Shown in pieces: positions 26,115 to 36,330 of a stretch of DNA of 64,000 nucleotides. The stretch comes from Mucilaginibacter rubeus (lineage in GTDB: Bacteria > Bacteroidota > Bacteroidia > Sphingobacteriales > Sphingobacteriaceae): the NCBI RefSeq assembly GCF_003286415.2, contig NZ_CP043450.1, forward strand, positions 2,666,001 through 2,730,000, read 5' to 3'. Made by a program: the position numbers and the translations under genes. Numbering within the stretch: position 1 is the stretch's first letter; each line of letters begins with the position of its first letter. Below the pieces are notes generated by a model. It worked only from the letters and a program-made list of their open reading frames with translations. It did not search any database and had not been told where the DNA came from.

Positions 26115-28580
26115 TTATTCTGCTTTTAATTTATCGGCCAGCATTTTCATATAAAAACCTCCAACCACACTCCGTGCTTTAAAGTTTTCCCTTATTCCGG
26201 TTTTTGAATCGTAAAAATCATTTAGCGGCACGCGCGAAGGGGTTTCCAGGGCGTGTACGTAAAGCGGATGTATAAGCGCTTCAAACTGGTCTTTTTGAGG
26301 CGCAAACGTTGCGGTCCAGGTTATCCAATCGTTTTTGGTATATGTTTTACGGCTATCCAGCGGGATACCAAATTTGTTGCCTTTGGTAAGATAGTATTTG
26401 GTTTCGGTATCATATACCTTTTGCGGAAACAGGTGCAAACCTAATACCTTGTCCCAAACCAGATTATACTTTTGGCTCCAGGTATCTTTACTATCAAAGG
26501 TAAGCGCGTAGTGATCGCCGGCATCAGCCATCTTTATCCACTCGGGTACCATGCTTTCTGCTATGGTGCGGTATTTTTTAGCGGTTTCAGCTTCGCCCAG
26601 TGTTTCTGCCATTTGAGCGTAACAAGCAATTGCTACAATAGCTTTTACCGATAAGTTGGCATTGCGGGCCAGGTGCCCGGCAAAGTCATCAGTACACAAT
26701 TGGGTTTTAGGATCTAATCCTTCCTTAGCCAGGTAATCAACCCATGTCGTTAAGGTTTTCCAGTGCTTTTTTGCATAGTCGGCATTACCTTCAACTTTAG
26801 CTATGGCGGCGCAAAGTGTAATCACGTTACCCGATTCCTCAATTGGCATAGGCTCGCCGTAGGTTTGTCCGTTAGCTTTTGGATAAGTACCCAGGTCATG
26901 CGCGGCCCATGGATGCGGGTATTTACCGGTTTCGCTGAAGTGGAAAATACCGTTCAGCATGCCTTGTACCAGCTCGGGGCTGTAGATCAGGTAAAGCGGA
27001 GCCGATGGATAGGTTACATCAACCGTGTTTATAAAGCCGCCACTGTTGTTTTCTTTTGATAGCCATAAAGTTTCACCTGCCGGACTTTTAACCAGCGCAT
27101 GGGCCGCTATGCTTTGACGATAGGCCAACACGCATATATAAGCATATTCTTTGCCACCCGAACGTAAGGCATCTGCATAAACCTGTTTATCAAAGGCTGT
27201 ACATTTTTGCATAACAGCCTGATATTCATTATTGGCGTCTGTTAGTTCACCTTCTATGGTAGCTTTACCAGAGTTGTTCCACCAGGGCCTCAGATCGGTA
27301 TTGAAATATTGCACCGAAAAACGTTCGTCGTAACCTAATTCAATAAAACGTTCAACAGCGGTTTTACCCACCTTGCCGAAAGGGACTACTGTATTTAACG
27401 AAAGCGAACGCCCCTGGGATACTGTTGACAAAATAGCGCCTTTTGCGAATGCGTTAGCAGCTTCTGAACCTTTAGTAATAAACTGAACCGCTCCTGTTGC
27501 TTTTGGCGCAGCTACGTAAAAATATCCCCAGTCAATCCGCATATCATCACCACCTTTTTGCAAAACAGGCTGCTCAACGGTGCCGGCTTTTAATACAGAG
27601 AGTTTTTCGGTGCTATATTTTTGCGCGGTAACCGCCTGCATAGGTTGATAAACGGCTATATCTGATGATGCTCCCAGGAAGACCTTCACCGCATGATTTT
27701 TACTGTCATTTGCATTCACTTTATAAGTGATGTACGATACCGGGCGCGATAACAGCTTCATATCATTTAGCAACAACGGAGACGTGAAGGTCATCTGAAG
27801 GTCGATCTCGCCTGCAGTAAAATTGTAGACAGTTCGCGTGGCGTTTACATCAACACTTTTTTGATCGGCCAGTAATATTGGCCCCGTGCCGTTTTTTAAC
27901 TTATCTACAAGTCCAAAATCTAAAAAGCGGCCACCTGCCGAGTTGGCCAGGTGAATAGCGATCACGTTGCCCCCCGCCTTTAAAAGCTTTTTGCTGATAG
28001 GGAAATATTGAAAACTGCTTGTCCACCCGTTTTTTTCATAAACCTTGCTGCCATTTAGAAACACCTCCACATTGTCATCGTGGTTTAGTTTCAGGAAAAG
28101 CTCGTTAATATCTGCAACAGTGCTTAAGTTAAACGTACGCCTTACCCAAATATCGTCCGATTTCCATAACGTTTTTACATTTTTTTCATCATCACCAATC
28201 GGGGCCTGGCCAGATTTCCAGCCTGCTGTATTATATTTTAAAGAAGTCCAGTCACCCGACGGTTTGTTCTCGGTGTAATTAACATCGTATGATGCTTCGT
28301 CTGAAGCACTTAGTAAGGTTTTGTAGTTGACTTGCTCTTTTCCTAAAAAACGATAAATCTTACCATCTACGTTGATCAGTCCCAGTAGCGAGTGGTCGGC
28401 ACCTGTCCAATGTGTGGTAGTAGAAGAGTTCAGTTTATCCGTGTTAGACCAGATACTGAAATAAGTATTATGCGTAATAAGCGGATAAGCAGGGGCTTTT
28501 CTGTCCTGCGCGTGCACTATGCCCGTAATACAGATACAAGCCAGTAGTGTCAACAATTTTAATCGGTTAGATGAATTCAT
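26115..28580 (-). CDS. Secreted GtaA-family glutaminase-like protein
   Basis: An 821-residue protein with a signal peptide (about 1-24, ending VHAQ). Domain order, recognised by family resemblance: an N-terminal segment with PLITHNTYFSIWSNTDKL (DUF4964-like); a jelly-roll insert (about 105-230, IWVRRTFNL and HDDNVEVFLNG); a DUF5127-like region; then the DUF4965/DUF1793 glutaminase region as an alpha-helical toroid (LCTDDFAGHLARNANLSVKA, WKTLTTWVDYL). Fungal GtaA proteins hydrolyse glutamine outside the cell. Bacteroidota homologues are common beside glycan genes, and their true substrate is often untested. It is monocistronic, with a terminator 18 nt after its stop. Confidence 0.85.
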   Translation of the reverse strand: MNSSNRLKLLTLLACICITGIVHAQDRKAPAYPLITHNTYFSIWSNTDKLNSSTTTHWTGADHSLLGLINVDGKIYRFLGKEQVNYKTLLSASDEASYDVNYTENKPSGDWTSLKYNTAGWKSGQAPIGDDEKNVKTLWKSDDIWVRRTFNLSTVADINELFLKLNHDDNVEVFLNGSKVYEKNGWTSSFQYFPISKKLLKAGGNVIAIHLANSAGGRFLDFGLVDKLKNGTGPILLADQKSVDVNATRTVYNFTAGEIDLQMTFTSPLLLNDMKLLSRPVSYITYKVNANDSKNHAVKVFLGASSDIAVYQPMQAVTAQKYSTEKLSVLKAGTVEQPVLQKGGDDMRIDWGYFYVAAPKATGAVQFITKGSEAANAFAKGAILSTVSQGRSLSLNTVVPFGKVGKTAVERFIELGYDERFSVQYFNTDLRPWWNNSGKATIEGELTDANNEYQAVMQKCTAFDKQVYADALRSGGKEYAYICVLAYRQSIAAHALVKSPAGETLWLSKENNSGGFINTVDVTYPSAPLYLIYSPELVQGMLNGIFHFSETGKYPHPWAAHDLGTYPKANGQTYGEPMPIEESGNVITLCAAIAKVEGNADYAKKHWKTLTTWVDYLAKEGLDPKTQLCTDDFAGHLARNANLSVKAIVAIACYAQMAETLGEAETAKKYRTIAESMVPEWIKMADAGDHYALTFDSKDTWSQKYNLVWDKVLGLHLFPQKVYDTETKYYLTKGNKFGIPLDSRKTYTKNDWITWTATFAPQKDQFEALIHPLYVHALETPSRVPLNDFYDSKTGIRENFKARSVVGGFYMKMLADKLKAE

Positions 28581-29219
28581 GAAAAGTGTATAATTGATGT
28601 TTTACTCAGACGGTAAAAGTAAAGAAAAGCTATACCCGAATATCTTCGTATTGTGTCAAAGTCGATGCATATCGTCTCATTTTAGCTTGTTTTATTATTT
28701 GGAGTGTATTATCACCGCAAATAGTATGTTGAAACTACCGAGAAGTAAATTTCCCCATCCCTGATTATCGGGAGGCAATACAAACTTCGGTAATCTATAT
28801 TTAGTGCGGTTACTTTCGTTAATTCATCAATGAAATCATTTGGAATATTACCAAAGGATACACATGAAAGAGCATTGGTTACAGAATCAGAAATACCACT
28901 ATCAACCAAGCTTCTACGTCCTAAATCTTATAACTGCAAGAAACCATCTAAACCTTTTGTTAAAAATTAATTCAAGGCTATTGTAATGTTTTGATTAAGC
29001 ATGTCGTATAAGTAACCAAATTGTAGTTTTTTTATTAAACTTTAAAAAACGTTTTAGAATTTTAAAAAAAAGCCGATAATTGTTAATAGAAATATCAATC
29101 AATAGCAAAATATTGATTTAAGATTAGTAAATGTACACCTAAGCTTTAATCAACATAACATATAGATATTTTCACATTACCATTTGGTTAATTTATTAAT
29201 TCCTAAACCTTTCTTTTAG
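28581..29219. other. 639-nt intergenic region before the exopolysaccharide cluster
   Basis: AT-rich. A weak TACTTTTA box near 28613 on the minus strand could serve the glutaminase-like gene. A 65-codon minus frame at 28712-28909 has no start context or known homology; it may be a gene remnant. No exact TAnnTTTG box was found before the Wzi-like gene. Confidence 0.4.
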
Positions 29220-30893
29220 ATGAACCCTAATATAACTATCCGATCCTTTTATATTGTTCTCATACTGTGCTTTTTTACTTCAATAAAAGGTTATGGCCAA
29301 ACAATACCCGTTGGAAGCTACACAGAGGAGTTGCTACGCAGGGAGCAGGTAGCCGGAGATAGCAATAATCATTCATCTTTTGTCATAAGGCCTGTTGCTG
29401 CAACTATTGCTAATTCAAACCTCCAATCATTAATTGCAAGTCCGGAGTACTTAAAATTCAATTTTATGGGGATGCAGTCAGGTTTACGCATCCTTCCTTT
29501 CAATTGGTTAAATGAATATAATGTAAACCGCCCTTACGGCTATAACAATTCCTCATTATATCCTAATGCCGGATACCAGAGCATGTTTAGCGGCGGGTTT
29601 TCACTAAAAGCCGGTATATTGACCGTGCAGGTAAAGCCTGAGTTTGTTTATGCGCAGAACAAAAATTTTTCAACCTTTGCCGATGTACAGGCCAATAATA
29701 ACTCCACCGCGCTTCTGGGTGCATACTTTGGAACGATAAATGGCATTGATGCTCCCGAACGATTTGGCACGTCATCTTTAAAGCACCTTTATCCTGGGCA
29801 ATCAAAAATCACGTTATCATATAAAAGTGTAGAAGCCGGAGTATCTACAGAAAATTTGTGGTGGGGCCCAAGTATAAGAAATTCTATTACAATGAGTAAT
29901 TCGGCTCCCGGCTTTTTTCACTGGACATTCAACTCTACAAAACCAGCCAAAACAGTTATAGGTTCATTTGAGTGGCAAATCATTGGGGGGAACCTAAAAC
30001 AATCTGGCTTTGCACCTGATGATGTCAGTAAGCTTAAATACGGAAACAATTCATACGTGCCTAAACCTAAGGTTACCCGGTATATATCGGCATACAGCGT
30101 AAACTGGCAACCTAAATGGTTAAAAGGCCTATACCTTGGCGCCTCTGCTTATGATTATCTTGATAAAGATTCTGTTTATCATAACAAAAGCATTATTCGT
30201 AAAGCGATCCCTGTTATTATCGGATCTTCTGAAAAAGCTAATAATGCGGCCAACGGACAAAATGGAGACCAGCAGGATTTTGCATATACACTTAATATCA
30301 GGCAACTTTTACCGCTATATAAAGCCGAACTTTACTTTGAATGGGGGCGTAATGATCGCAGCGGAAGCCTATCTGATTTAATAGAGGAACCCGAGCATTC
30401 GTCAGCATATACATTTGGCGGCCGCAAGTTATTTGAGCTTAGTCGCGGAGGGTTTATACAAATTAAATCAGAAATAACGCAGCTTCAAAGGGCTCCAACT
30501 TATTTACTTCGTGACGAACCATCATGGTATGTTCATTCACAAAGCCCCAGAGATGGATATACCAATTATGGCAGATATGTGGGTGCAGGTATTGGCCCCG
30601 GGGGGAACAGCTTTATTTTTGATATAAGCTACCTTAAAAATTACAATTCTTACGGTTTAATGCTGGAAAGGCAGCTTCATAACAATGATCTGTATTACCA
30701 GGCCTTTGCCGGTACCAATTCCTATAACTTACATTGGGTGGATATTGCCGGTACATTTTATACCAATCTGAAATTTAGGAACTACCTGATCTCTGCCGAG
30801 GCTACCCCAGTTTACACGCTCAATTATGAATACAAAAACGGCTCAACATTCAATTTGCATGCAAGAATTAATTTTACGTATTTTTTTAATTGA
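29220..30893 (+). CDS. Wzi-like capsule assembly outer-membrane protein
   Basis: A 557-residue protein with a signal peptide (about 1-27, GYGQ). The remainder is beta-strand rich with alternating aromatic residues, ending in INFTYFFN, typical of an outer-membrane barrel. The central segment STENLWWGPSIRNSITMSN matches the conserved part of the Wzi capsule-assembly family, which in E. coli helps attach polysaccharide to the cell surface. As first gene of a polysaccharide cluster the role fits. Whether this cluster makes capsule or released slime cannot be told. Confidence 0.85.
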   Translation: MNPNITIRSFYIVLILCFFTSIKGYGQTIPVGSYTEELLRREQVAGDSNNHSSFVIRPVAATIANSNLQSLIASPEYLKFNFMGMQSGLRILPFNWLNEYNVNRPYGYNNSSLYPNAGYQSMFSGGFSLKAGILTVQVKPEFVYAQNKNFSTFADVQANNNSTALLGAYFGTINGIDAPERFGTSSLKHLYPGQSKITLSYKSVEAGVSTENLWWGPSIRNSITMSNSAPGFFHWTFNSTKPAKTVIGSFEWQIIGGNLKQSGFAPDDVSKLKYGNNSYVPKPKVTRYISAYSVNWQPKWLKGLYLGASAYDYLDKDSVYHNKSIIRKAIPVIIGSSEKANNAANGQNGDQQDFAYTLNIRQLLPLYKAELYFEWGRNDRSGSLSDLIEEPEHSSAYTFGGRKLFELSRGGFIQIKSEITQLQRAPTYLLRDEPSWYVHSQSPRDGYTNYGRYVGAGIGPGGNSFIFDISYLKNYNSYGLMLERQLHNNDLYYQAFAGTNSYNLHWVDIAGTFYTNLKFRNYLISAEATPVYTLNYEYKNGSTFNLHARINFTYFFN

Positions 30894-30992
30894 TGGACAA
30901 TTTTTGAGCTCATTTTAAGTTTATTGACCGAGACCTTACTTATATTACAAATTAAAAAAAATCACCCTCTGCCCTTAAAATGGGAAATTGTT

Positions 30993-31000
30993 TACTTTTG
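30993..31000 (+). promoter_or_regulatory. -7 element before the Wza-like gene
   Basis: TACTTTTG matches TAnnTTTG, with the start predicted near 31004 and a leader of about 53 nt. It suggests that the export and synthesis genes are transcribed separately from the Wzi-like gene. Confidence 0.5.
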
Positions 31001-31056
31001 CAGAAAATAATATCACTTATTGGAGTGTTATTTTTATACTCTGATAACCTTTACGT

Positions 31057-33537
31057 ATGAACAGATTTCGTTTTTTCATATTATTAATTGCTTTGCTTAG
31101 CTTCGGAGCGGTTACTAATATCACAGCCCAAACCAGTTTACAAAACATTTCTTCTATCAACATTGATGACCTATCAGACCAGCAGATAATTCAACTACTG
31201 CAGCAGGCTCAAAAAGCCGGTTTAACTGATGCTGAGTTACTACAACAGGCCCAAAGCCGAGGAATGTCGGCAACCCAGGTTCAAAAATTAGAGATCCGAA
31301 TAAAGAAATTAAGAACTAAAAGCGACGAATCGTCCAATACCAAATCTGATTCAACACTTAATCAACAGGGGCGGCAGCTTAACTATAAACCTGATGCTGA
31401 TACTGTTTTTAACAATAAAGATTTGTTTGAAAGTTTAAAACCTAAAATTTTCGGGGCAGATATTTTCAAAAACAAAAACAGTTCGTTTGAACCTAATCTT
31501 AAATTGGCTACACCGCTAAATTATATCGTTGGGCCTAACGATCAGCTTAATATAAATGTTTACGGCAGCTCATTAGTAAACTGGAAGCTTGATGTGTCAC
31601 CAGAAGGGAATATAAACATTCCTGGGGTTGGTATTTTGAATGTGGGCAGTAAAACCATTGAACAAGCTACTGCCTTGATAAAAAGTAAGCTTGCCGCAAA
31701 CAACTACGCCATTGGCCGCGGAACAAGCGTACAGGTTACACTTGGTAATATCCGCAGTATCCAGGTTATCATTATTGGTCAGGTAGCAAAACCAGGTACT
31801 TATACCCTACCCTCACTGGCTACTGTTTTTAATGCTTTATATACAGCAGGTGGCCCTAATGAAAATGGAAGTTTAAGGCAGATAGAAATTATCAGAAATA
31901 ACCGCATTATCCGGCATTTAGATGTTTACGACTTTTTAGTAAAAGGCGATCAGAAAAATAATATTACCCTGCAGGATCAGGATATTGTACGTGTGCCAAC
32001 ATACCGCACCAGGGTACAGCTTGTTGGTGAAGTTAAAATTCCGGCTCTATTTGAAGTTTTACCGGGAGAAAGCCTCGACAACGTTATCACTTATGCAGGC
32101 GGCTTTACCGATAGCGCCTACACTGCAAGGATCAAAGTATCCCAGGTAAGCGATCAGCAACGCAAAATAACAGATGTGTTGGAAGCCGATTACAAAAACT
32201 ACATCCCTTTACGAGGCGATAAATATACTATTGAACCTATTATATATAGATTTGAGAACCGTGTAGTAATAAGAGGGGCTGTATTCAGGCCAGGTGATTA
32301 CGAGTTGCAAACCGGTTTAAACTTATTGCAATTGATTGAAAAAGCGGCCGGCTTAAAAGAAGATGCCTTTACCGAACGCGGTACAATTACCCGTTTAAAA
32401 CCGGACAACAGTACCGAGATAATAGGCTTTAATGTAAAGGATGTTATAAACAAAACCACAAATATTGCGCTACAGCGTGAAGACATAGTTAATATTTCAT
32501 CCATATTTGACTTAAGGGATAGGTATACTGTTACAATTAATGGCAACGTAAGGAAGCCGGGGAAATTTGCCTTTTCGGAAAACATGAAGGTAGAAGACCT
32601 GATTTTAAAAGCAGGTGGGTTTGCAGAAGGAGCAAGTACGAACCGTATTGAAGTGGCCCGGAGGGTTATGGACGCTGATCCTTCATCAAAAAACAGTTCG
32701 GTATCGCAAGTATTCAGCGTAAATATTGATGGTAATCTCAAACCAGCCGATGTAAATTTCGTCCTCACTCCTTTTGATATCGTTTCAGTATACAGTTTGC
32801 CCGGATATGAAAAACAAAAAACGGTAAAGGTTGAAGGCGAAGTTTTATACCCTGGTTCATATACTATCAAAAGCAAAAACGAAAAAATTTCTGATCTGAT
32901 TGCCAGGGCAGGCGGTCTTACCGCTTCGGCCGATGCAGCCGGCGGTTCATTAAAACGCGACAATTTTGCAATATTAGGTATCGATAAAAATAAAACGGAT
33001 ACCGCATCTATCAATGCCGAACGCTCAGCACGGATTAATAGGCTTAAAAAATCATATAAAGACTCCACCAATACATCTATCGATACCACACAATTAAGAA
33101 ATAACTATGTAGGTATAGAACTGGATAAAATCCTAAAATCTCCGGGCTCAAAAACTGATTTGCTTTTGGAAAATGGTGATGTTATTAGGGTGCCTAAGCA
33201 ACAGCAGGTTGTACGTGTTAACGGACAGGTACTTTATCCAAGTGCTGTCGTATTCGATAAGTCAAAATCATTTAATGATTTTGTTTCAAATGCAGGTGGC
33301 TACGGGCCCGATGCCTTAAGACGCGGCGCTTATGTGGTTTATCCAAACGGAACCGTAAAAGGTACACGTAAATTCCTGTTCTTCAACAACCATCCTTCGG
33401 TTAAGCCGGGTAGTGAGATATACGTTCCTAAAAAATCAGAAAGTAAGGGAAATACAGCTCAAACTATTTTAGGATTTACAACGGGGCTTGCTTCGTTAGG
33501 AGCTATTATTTTGGGGATTTTAAGTTTGAATAAATAG
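31057..33537 (+). CDS. Wza-like polysaccharide export protein with several SLBB domains
   Basis: An 826-residue outer-membrane/periplasmic secretin-like channel for polysaccharide. It has a signal peptide (about 1-24, ITAQ) and a Gln-rich helical N-terminal segment (about 40-90). A poly-export domain follows from about 150 (YIVGPNDQLNINVYG), then a series of SLBB repeats, each with a GxVxxPGxY/F-like core (GQVAKPGTYTLP, GAVFRPGDYELQ, GNVRKPGKFAF, GEVLYPGSYTI, GQVLYPSAVVF). The C-terminal hydrophobic helix (about 803-823) matches the membrane-spanning helix of Wza. It is much longer than E. coli Wza (about 380), as usual in Bacteroidota. No lipobox is seen. Confidence 0.93.
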   Translation: MNRFRFFILLIALLSFGAVTNITAQTSLQNISSINIDDLSDQQIIQLLQQAQKAGLTDAELLQQAQSRGMSATQVQKLEIRIKKLRTKSDESSNTKSDSTLNQQGRQLNYKPDADTVFNNKDLFESLKPKIFGADIFKNKNSSFEPNLKLATPLNYIVGPNDQLNINVYGSSLVNWKLDVSPEGNINIPGVGILNVGSKTIEQATALIKSKLAANNYAIGRGTSVQVTLGNIRSIQVIIIGQVAKPGTYTLPSLATVFNALYTAGGPNENGSLRQIEIIRNNRIIRHLDVYDFLVKGDQKNNITLQDQDIVRVPTYRTRVQLVGEVKIPALFEVLPGESLDNVITYAGGFTDSAYTARIKVSQVSDQQRKITDVLEADYKNYIPLRGDKYTIEPIIYRFENRVVIRGAVFRPGDYELQTGLNLLQLIEKAAGLKEDAFTERGTITRLKPDNSTEIIGFNVKDVINKTTNIALQREDIVNISSIFDLRDRYTVTINGNVRKPGKFAFSENMKVEDLILKAGGFAEGASTNRIEVARRVMDADPSSKNSSVSQVFSVNIDGNLKPADVNFVLTPFDIVSVYSLPGYEKQKTVKVEGEVLYPGSYTIKSKNEKISDLIARAGGLTASADAAGGSLKRDNFAILGIDKNKTDTASINAERSARINRLKKSYKDSTNTSIDTTQLRNNYVGIELDKILKSPGSKTDLLLENGDVIRVPKQQQVVRVNGQVLYPSAVVFDKSKSFNDFVSNAGGYGPDALRRGAYVVYPNGTVKGTRKFLFFNNHPSVKPGSEIYVPKKSESKGNTAQTILGFTTGLASLGAIILGILSLNK

Positions 33538-33552
33538 ATTATTGTGCAAGAT

Positions 33553-34632
33553 ATGATTCAAGATTCATCAAACGCAAATCCTAATTCTAAAAATGAGATT
33601 TCAATAAAAGAACTAATTACCAAAATACAACTTGGCATTAAGTACCTTATTCGAAATTGGAAAATTATAGTTGCCATAGGATTCTTCGGCGGAATAATTG
33701 GTGTATGTTATGCTTTTTTTAAAAAAGTTCAATATATAGCAACCTGTAATTTTGTTTTAGAAGACTCAAAAGGTGGCGTTATGGGGCAATACGCCGGACT
33801 GGCTTCATTGGCAGGAATAAATTTAGGCGGTAGCAGTAGCGAAGGCATATTTGAAGGAGATAACATATTTGCCCTTTATCAGTCACGTTTAATGATTGAG
33901 AAAACTTTATTGGCTAAAGCTAATTTTAACGGTAAAGACCAGCTCATGATTGACAGGTATATCGACTTTAAGGATTTGAGAAAATCCATGCAAAAAGATG
34001 ATAAGTTGAAAAACCTAAGCTTCAGCGGAGATCCGGATCATTTTAGCAGGCAACAGGATAGTATCATTAAAAATATAGTATTTGACATCAATAAACACTC
34101 ATTAATTGTAAGCAAACCCGACAAAAAGCTGAATATCATTGAAGTTGATACAAAATTTGAAGATGAAGCTTTTGCTATGGAGTTCAACAACAAATTGGTT
34201 GAAACAGTCAACGAATTTTATGTAAAAACAAAAACAAAGAAAACTGCACACAATGTTTTCGTTTTACAAAAACAAGTTGATAGTGTCAGGGCAGTCCTTA
34301 ACAGTTCAATTGGCGCGGTAGCTTCAGCGTTAGACGCGGCCCCCAATGCTAACCCATCACTGTTAACGCTTAAGGTACCCTCACAAAAAAAACAAATTGA
34401 TGTGCAGGCTAATACAGGGATATACAGTGAAATGGTAAAAAACCTGGAATTAGGAAAAATCACTTTAAGGCAGGAGACTCCACTTATACAAGTGATAGAC
34501 AAACCGGCCTTTCCTCTTGATAAAGTATTCCTTGGAAAGAAAAAGGGTTTTATGATAGGCTTTTTTATTGGCGCCATTTTAACAACCGTATTTTTGATAT
34601 CCAAAAAGCTTTATCATAACATATTGAATTAA
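33553..34632 (+). CDS. Wzz-like chain-length determinant, no kinase domain
   Basis: A polysaccharide co-polymerase of 359 residues in the inner membrane. Two transmembrane helices (about 37-55 and 335-353) flank a large periplasmic coiled-coil region. PFP-type residues before the second helix (IQVIDKPAFPLDKV) match the family. The cytoplasmic tyrosine-kinase domain found in many exopolysaccharide clusters is absent, and no separate kinase is nearby. A GTG at 33544, 6 nt after the Wza-like stop, is an alternative start. It is clearly co-transcribed with the Wza-like gene. Confidence 0.9.
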   Translation: MIQDSSNANPNSKNEISIKELITKIQLGIKYLIRNWKIIVAIGFFGGIIGVCYAFFKKVQYIATCNFVLEDSKGGVMGQYAGLASLAGINLGGSSSEGIFEGDNIFALYQSRLMIEKTLLAKANFNGKDQLMIDRYIDFKDLRKSMQKDDKLKNLSFSGDPDHFSRQQDSIIKNIVFDINKHSLIVSKPDKKLNIIEVDTKFEDEAFAMEFNNKLVETVNEFYVKTKTKKTAHNVFVLQKQVDSVRAVLNSSIGAVASALDAAPNANPSLLTLKVPSQKKQIDVQANTGIYSEMVKNLELGKITLRQETPLIQVIDKPAFPLDKVFLGKKKGFMIGFFIGAILTTVFLISKKLYHNILN

Positions 34633-34781
34633 GTTACTTATTACTGTTTTTTTATTAATTCTTGATCCTGCTTTAAGCGCGGATTTAATTTAAAACCTAA
34701 ACAAAAAATAAATATCGCATCTGGACCCATAAATTCAGATTTAAGTATAAGCCTCTTACTAAGCTTTACCAAACAATACAT

Positions 34782-36296
34782 ATGAGCAGAACTAAATCGG
34801 CTTTTTTCGGGGCATTGTCATCGCAGTTTTATACCATTATATCTGTACTTGTTAGTATTTTTTCTGTACCTGTTATAATCAGCCATTTAAGTTCGGAGGT
34901 TTATGGCTTATCAATAATTATATTTCAAATCACCGCCTATTTAGGAATGTTTGACTTTGGACTGATTGCAGGAGTTGAAAGATACCTGGCGGGCACAAGA
35001 GAAGACTCAGATGAAAATAGGGAAATAATAAAAAAAATCATATCAACTGCAGTAATTGTTTACGGCATAATTGCTTTAATTATTATGCTAAGCGGGAATA
35101 TATTTGCGCCTTTTGCCGCGAAACTATTTAATGCACCTGCTAAATACACCAATACTGTTCACCAGATTGTTTCAGTTTTATCTATTTTGTTAGGATTTCA
35201 ATTAATATTGAGAGCTCTTACCGCTATTTTTTTTGCACACCAGCGACAAACTTTATTCAATACCTTATCATTCATATTGAATTTTGCAAACACAGTATTA
35301 ACTGTAATTTTTGTTTGTTTAGGATATGACCTGTGGAGCTTTGTTTATAGCCAGGTTATTGTGTTTCTTTTAAGCTCTATTTTGAATATTTACCAGTTAA
35401 GAAAACACTATCCATATATCCGTATTAATATCCGGCAATTTGACCTTGCCTTAGTTAAGGACATGTTTTCTTATGGATTTTCACTATTTCTGGTGGGCAT
35501 TGCTGTACAGGTGATATTTCAAACAGACAGGATAATTATAGGCACATTTGTGTCATTGACAGCGGTATCAGTATATTCATTTACCACCAAACTGCCAGAA
35601 CTTTCTTCGCAAGTAATATGGAAGATTTCCGACAACTCTTTTCCCGCATTAGTTGAGCTATCAAAGCAAAAAAATTCGGGGGGGGCTTTGAAAAATACCC
35701 ATGATAGGATTATGCAATTGACCCTATCTTTTACAACCACAATTTTTTGGATTTTGATATTGACTTCTTTTCCTTTTATAAAATTATGGGTGGGCAATGA
35801 ATATTATGCAGGTATGTCATTTACGGCTTCGGTAGCGTATTTATACCTGATACAACTTACTTTCATACACGTTACTTCGGTGTGCTTAAACGGCGTTGGG
35901 GTTGCAAGAAGTATTTCTGTCATGGCTTTAATTGAAGCCGCGATAAATCTTAGCCTTTCCATTTTTCTGGTTAAAGAATATGGACTGAACGGCGTAATAA
36001 TTGGGACTATTGTAGGGGGGATATTAACTTCATTTTGGTATATCCCATACCTTTCGGTTAAGTATTTAGGTGGCACTGCCCTGTCCTATTTAAAAACTTT
36101 ATTGAAACCGATATTGCTCTGCTCTGCTTTTGATGGTCTTTTGTATTATCTGTTTAAACAAAAATTCTACGTTATAAACAGCTGGCTGCTTTTAATTTTA
36201 TACACACTATTAATATCAATCTTATTTCTGATACCGGTGGTGTTAATAAACAAATCCTTGTTTAGGGATTTAATGAAAAAGATTTTTGCTAAATGA
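34782..36296 (+). CDS. Wzx-like oligosaccharide flippase
   Basis: A 504-residue integral membrane protein with about 12-14 hydrophobic segments and no signal peptide, of the MOP/polysaccharide-transport type (FFGALSSQFYTIISVLVSIF at the start, VYGLSIIIFQ in helix 2). It should flip lipid-linked repeat units across the inner membrane. Position next to the Wzz-like gene and before the glycosyltransferases fits. From here to about 46.9 kb the DNA is visibly richer in AT than the flanking housekeeping genes, as is common in variable sugar clusters. Confidence 0.9.
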   Translation: MSRTKSAFFGALSSQFYTIISVLVSIFSVPVIISHLSSEVYGLSIIIFQITAYLGMFDFGLIAGVERYLAGTREDSDENREIIKKIISTAVIVYGIIALIIMLSGNIFAPFAAKLFNAPAKYTNTVHQIVSVLSILLGFQLILRALTAIFFAHQRQTLFNTLSFILNFANTVLTVIFVCLGYDLWSFVYSQVIVFLLSSILNIYQLRKHYPYIRINIRQFDLALVKDMFSYGFSLFLVGIAVQVIFQTDRIIIGTFVSLTAVSVYSFTTKLPELSSQVIWKISDNSFPALVELSKQKNSGGALKNTHDRIMQLTLSFTTTIFWILILTSFPFIKLWVGNEYYAGMSFTASVAYLYLIQLTFIHVTSVCLNGVGVARSISVMALIEAAINLSLSIFLVKEYGLNGVIIGTIVGGILTSFWYIPYLSVKYLGGTALSYLKTLLKPILLCSAFDGLLYYLFKQKFYVINSWLLLILYTLLISILFLIPVVLINKSLFRDLMKKIFAK

Positions 36297-36330
36297 CAAC
36301 CATTGAACGGATGTTTGATAATTAATTACG

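Noticed and set aside
28712..28909. 65-codon minus ORF before the exopolysaccharide cluster
   Set aside because: Starts at a TTG with a stop shortly upstream, no promoter box, no known motif. At most a gene remnant, so it is only mentioned in the gap entry.
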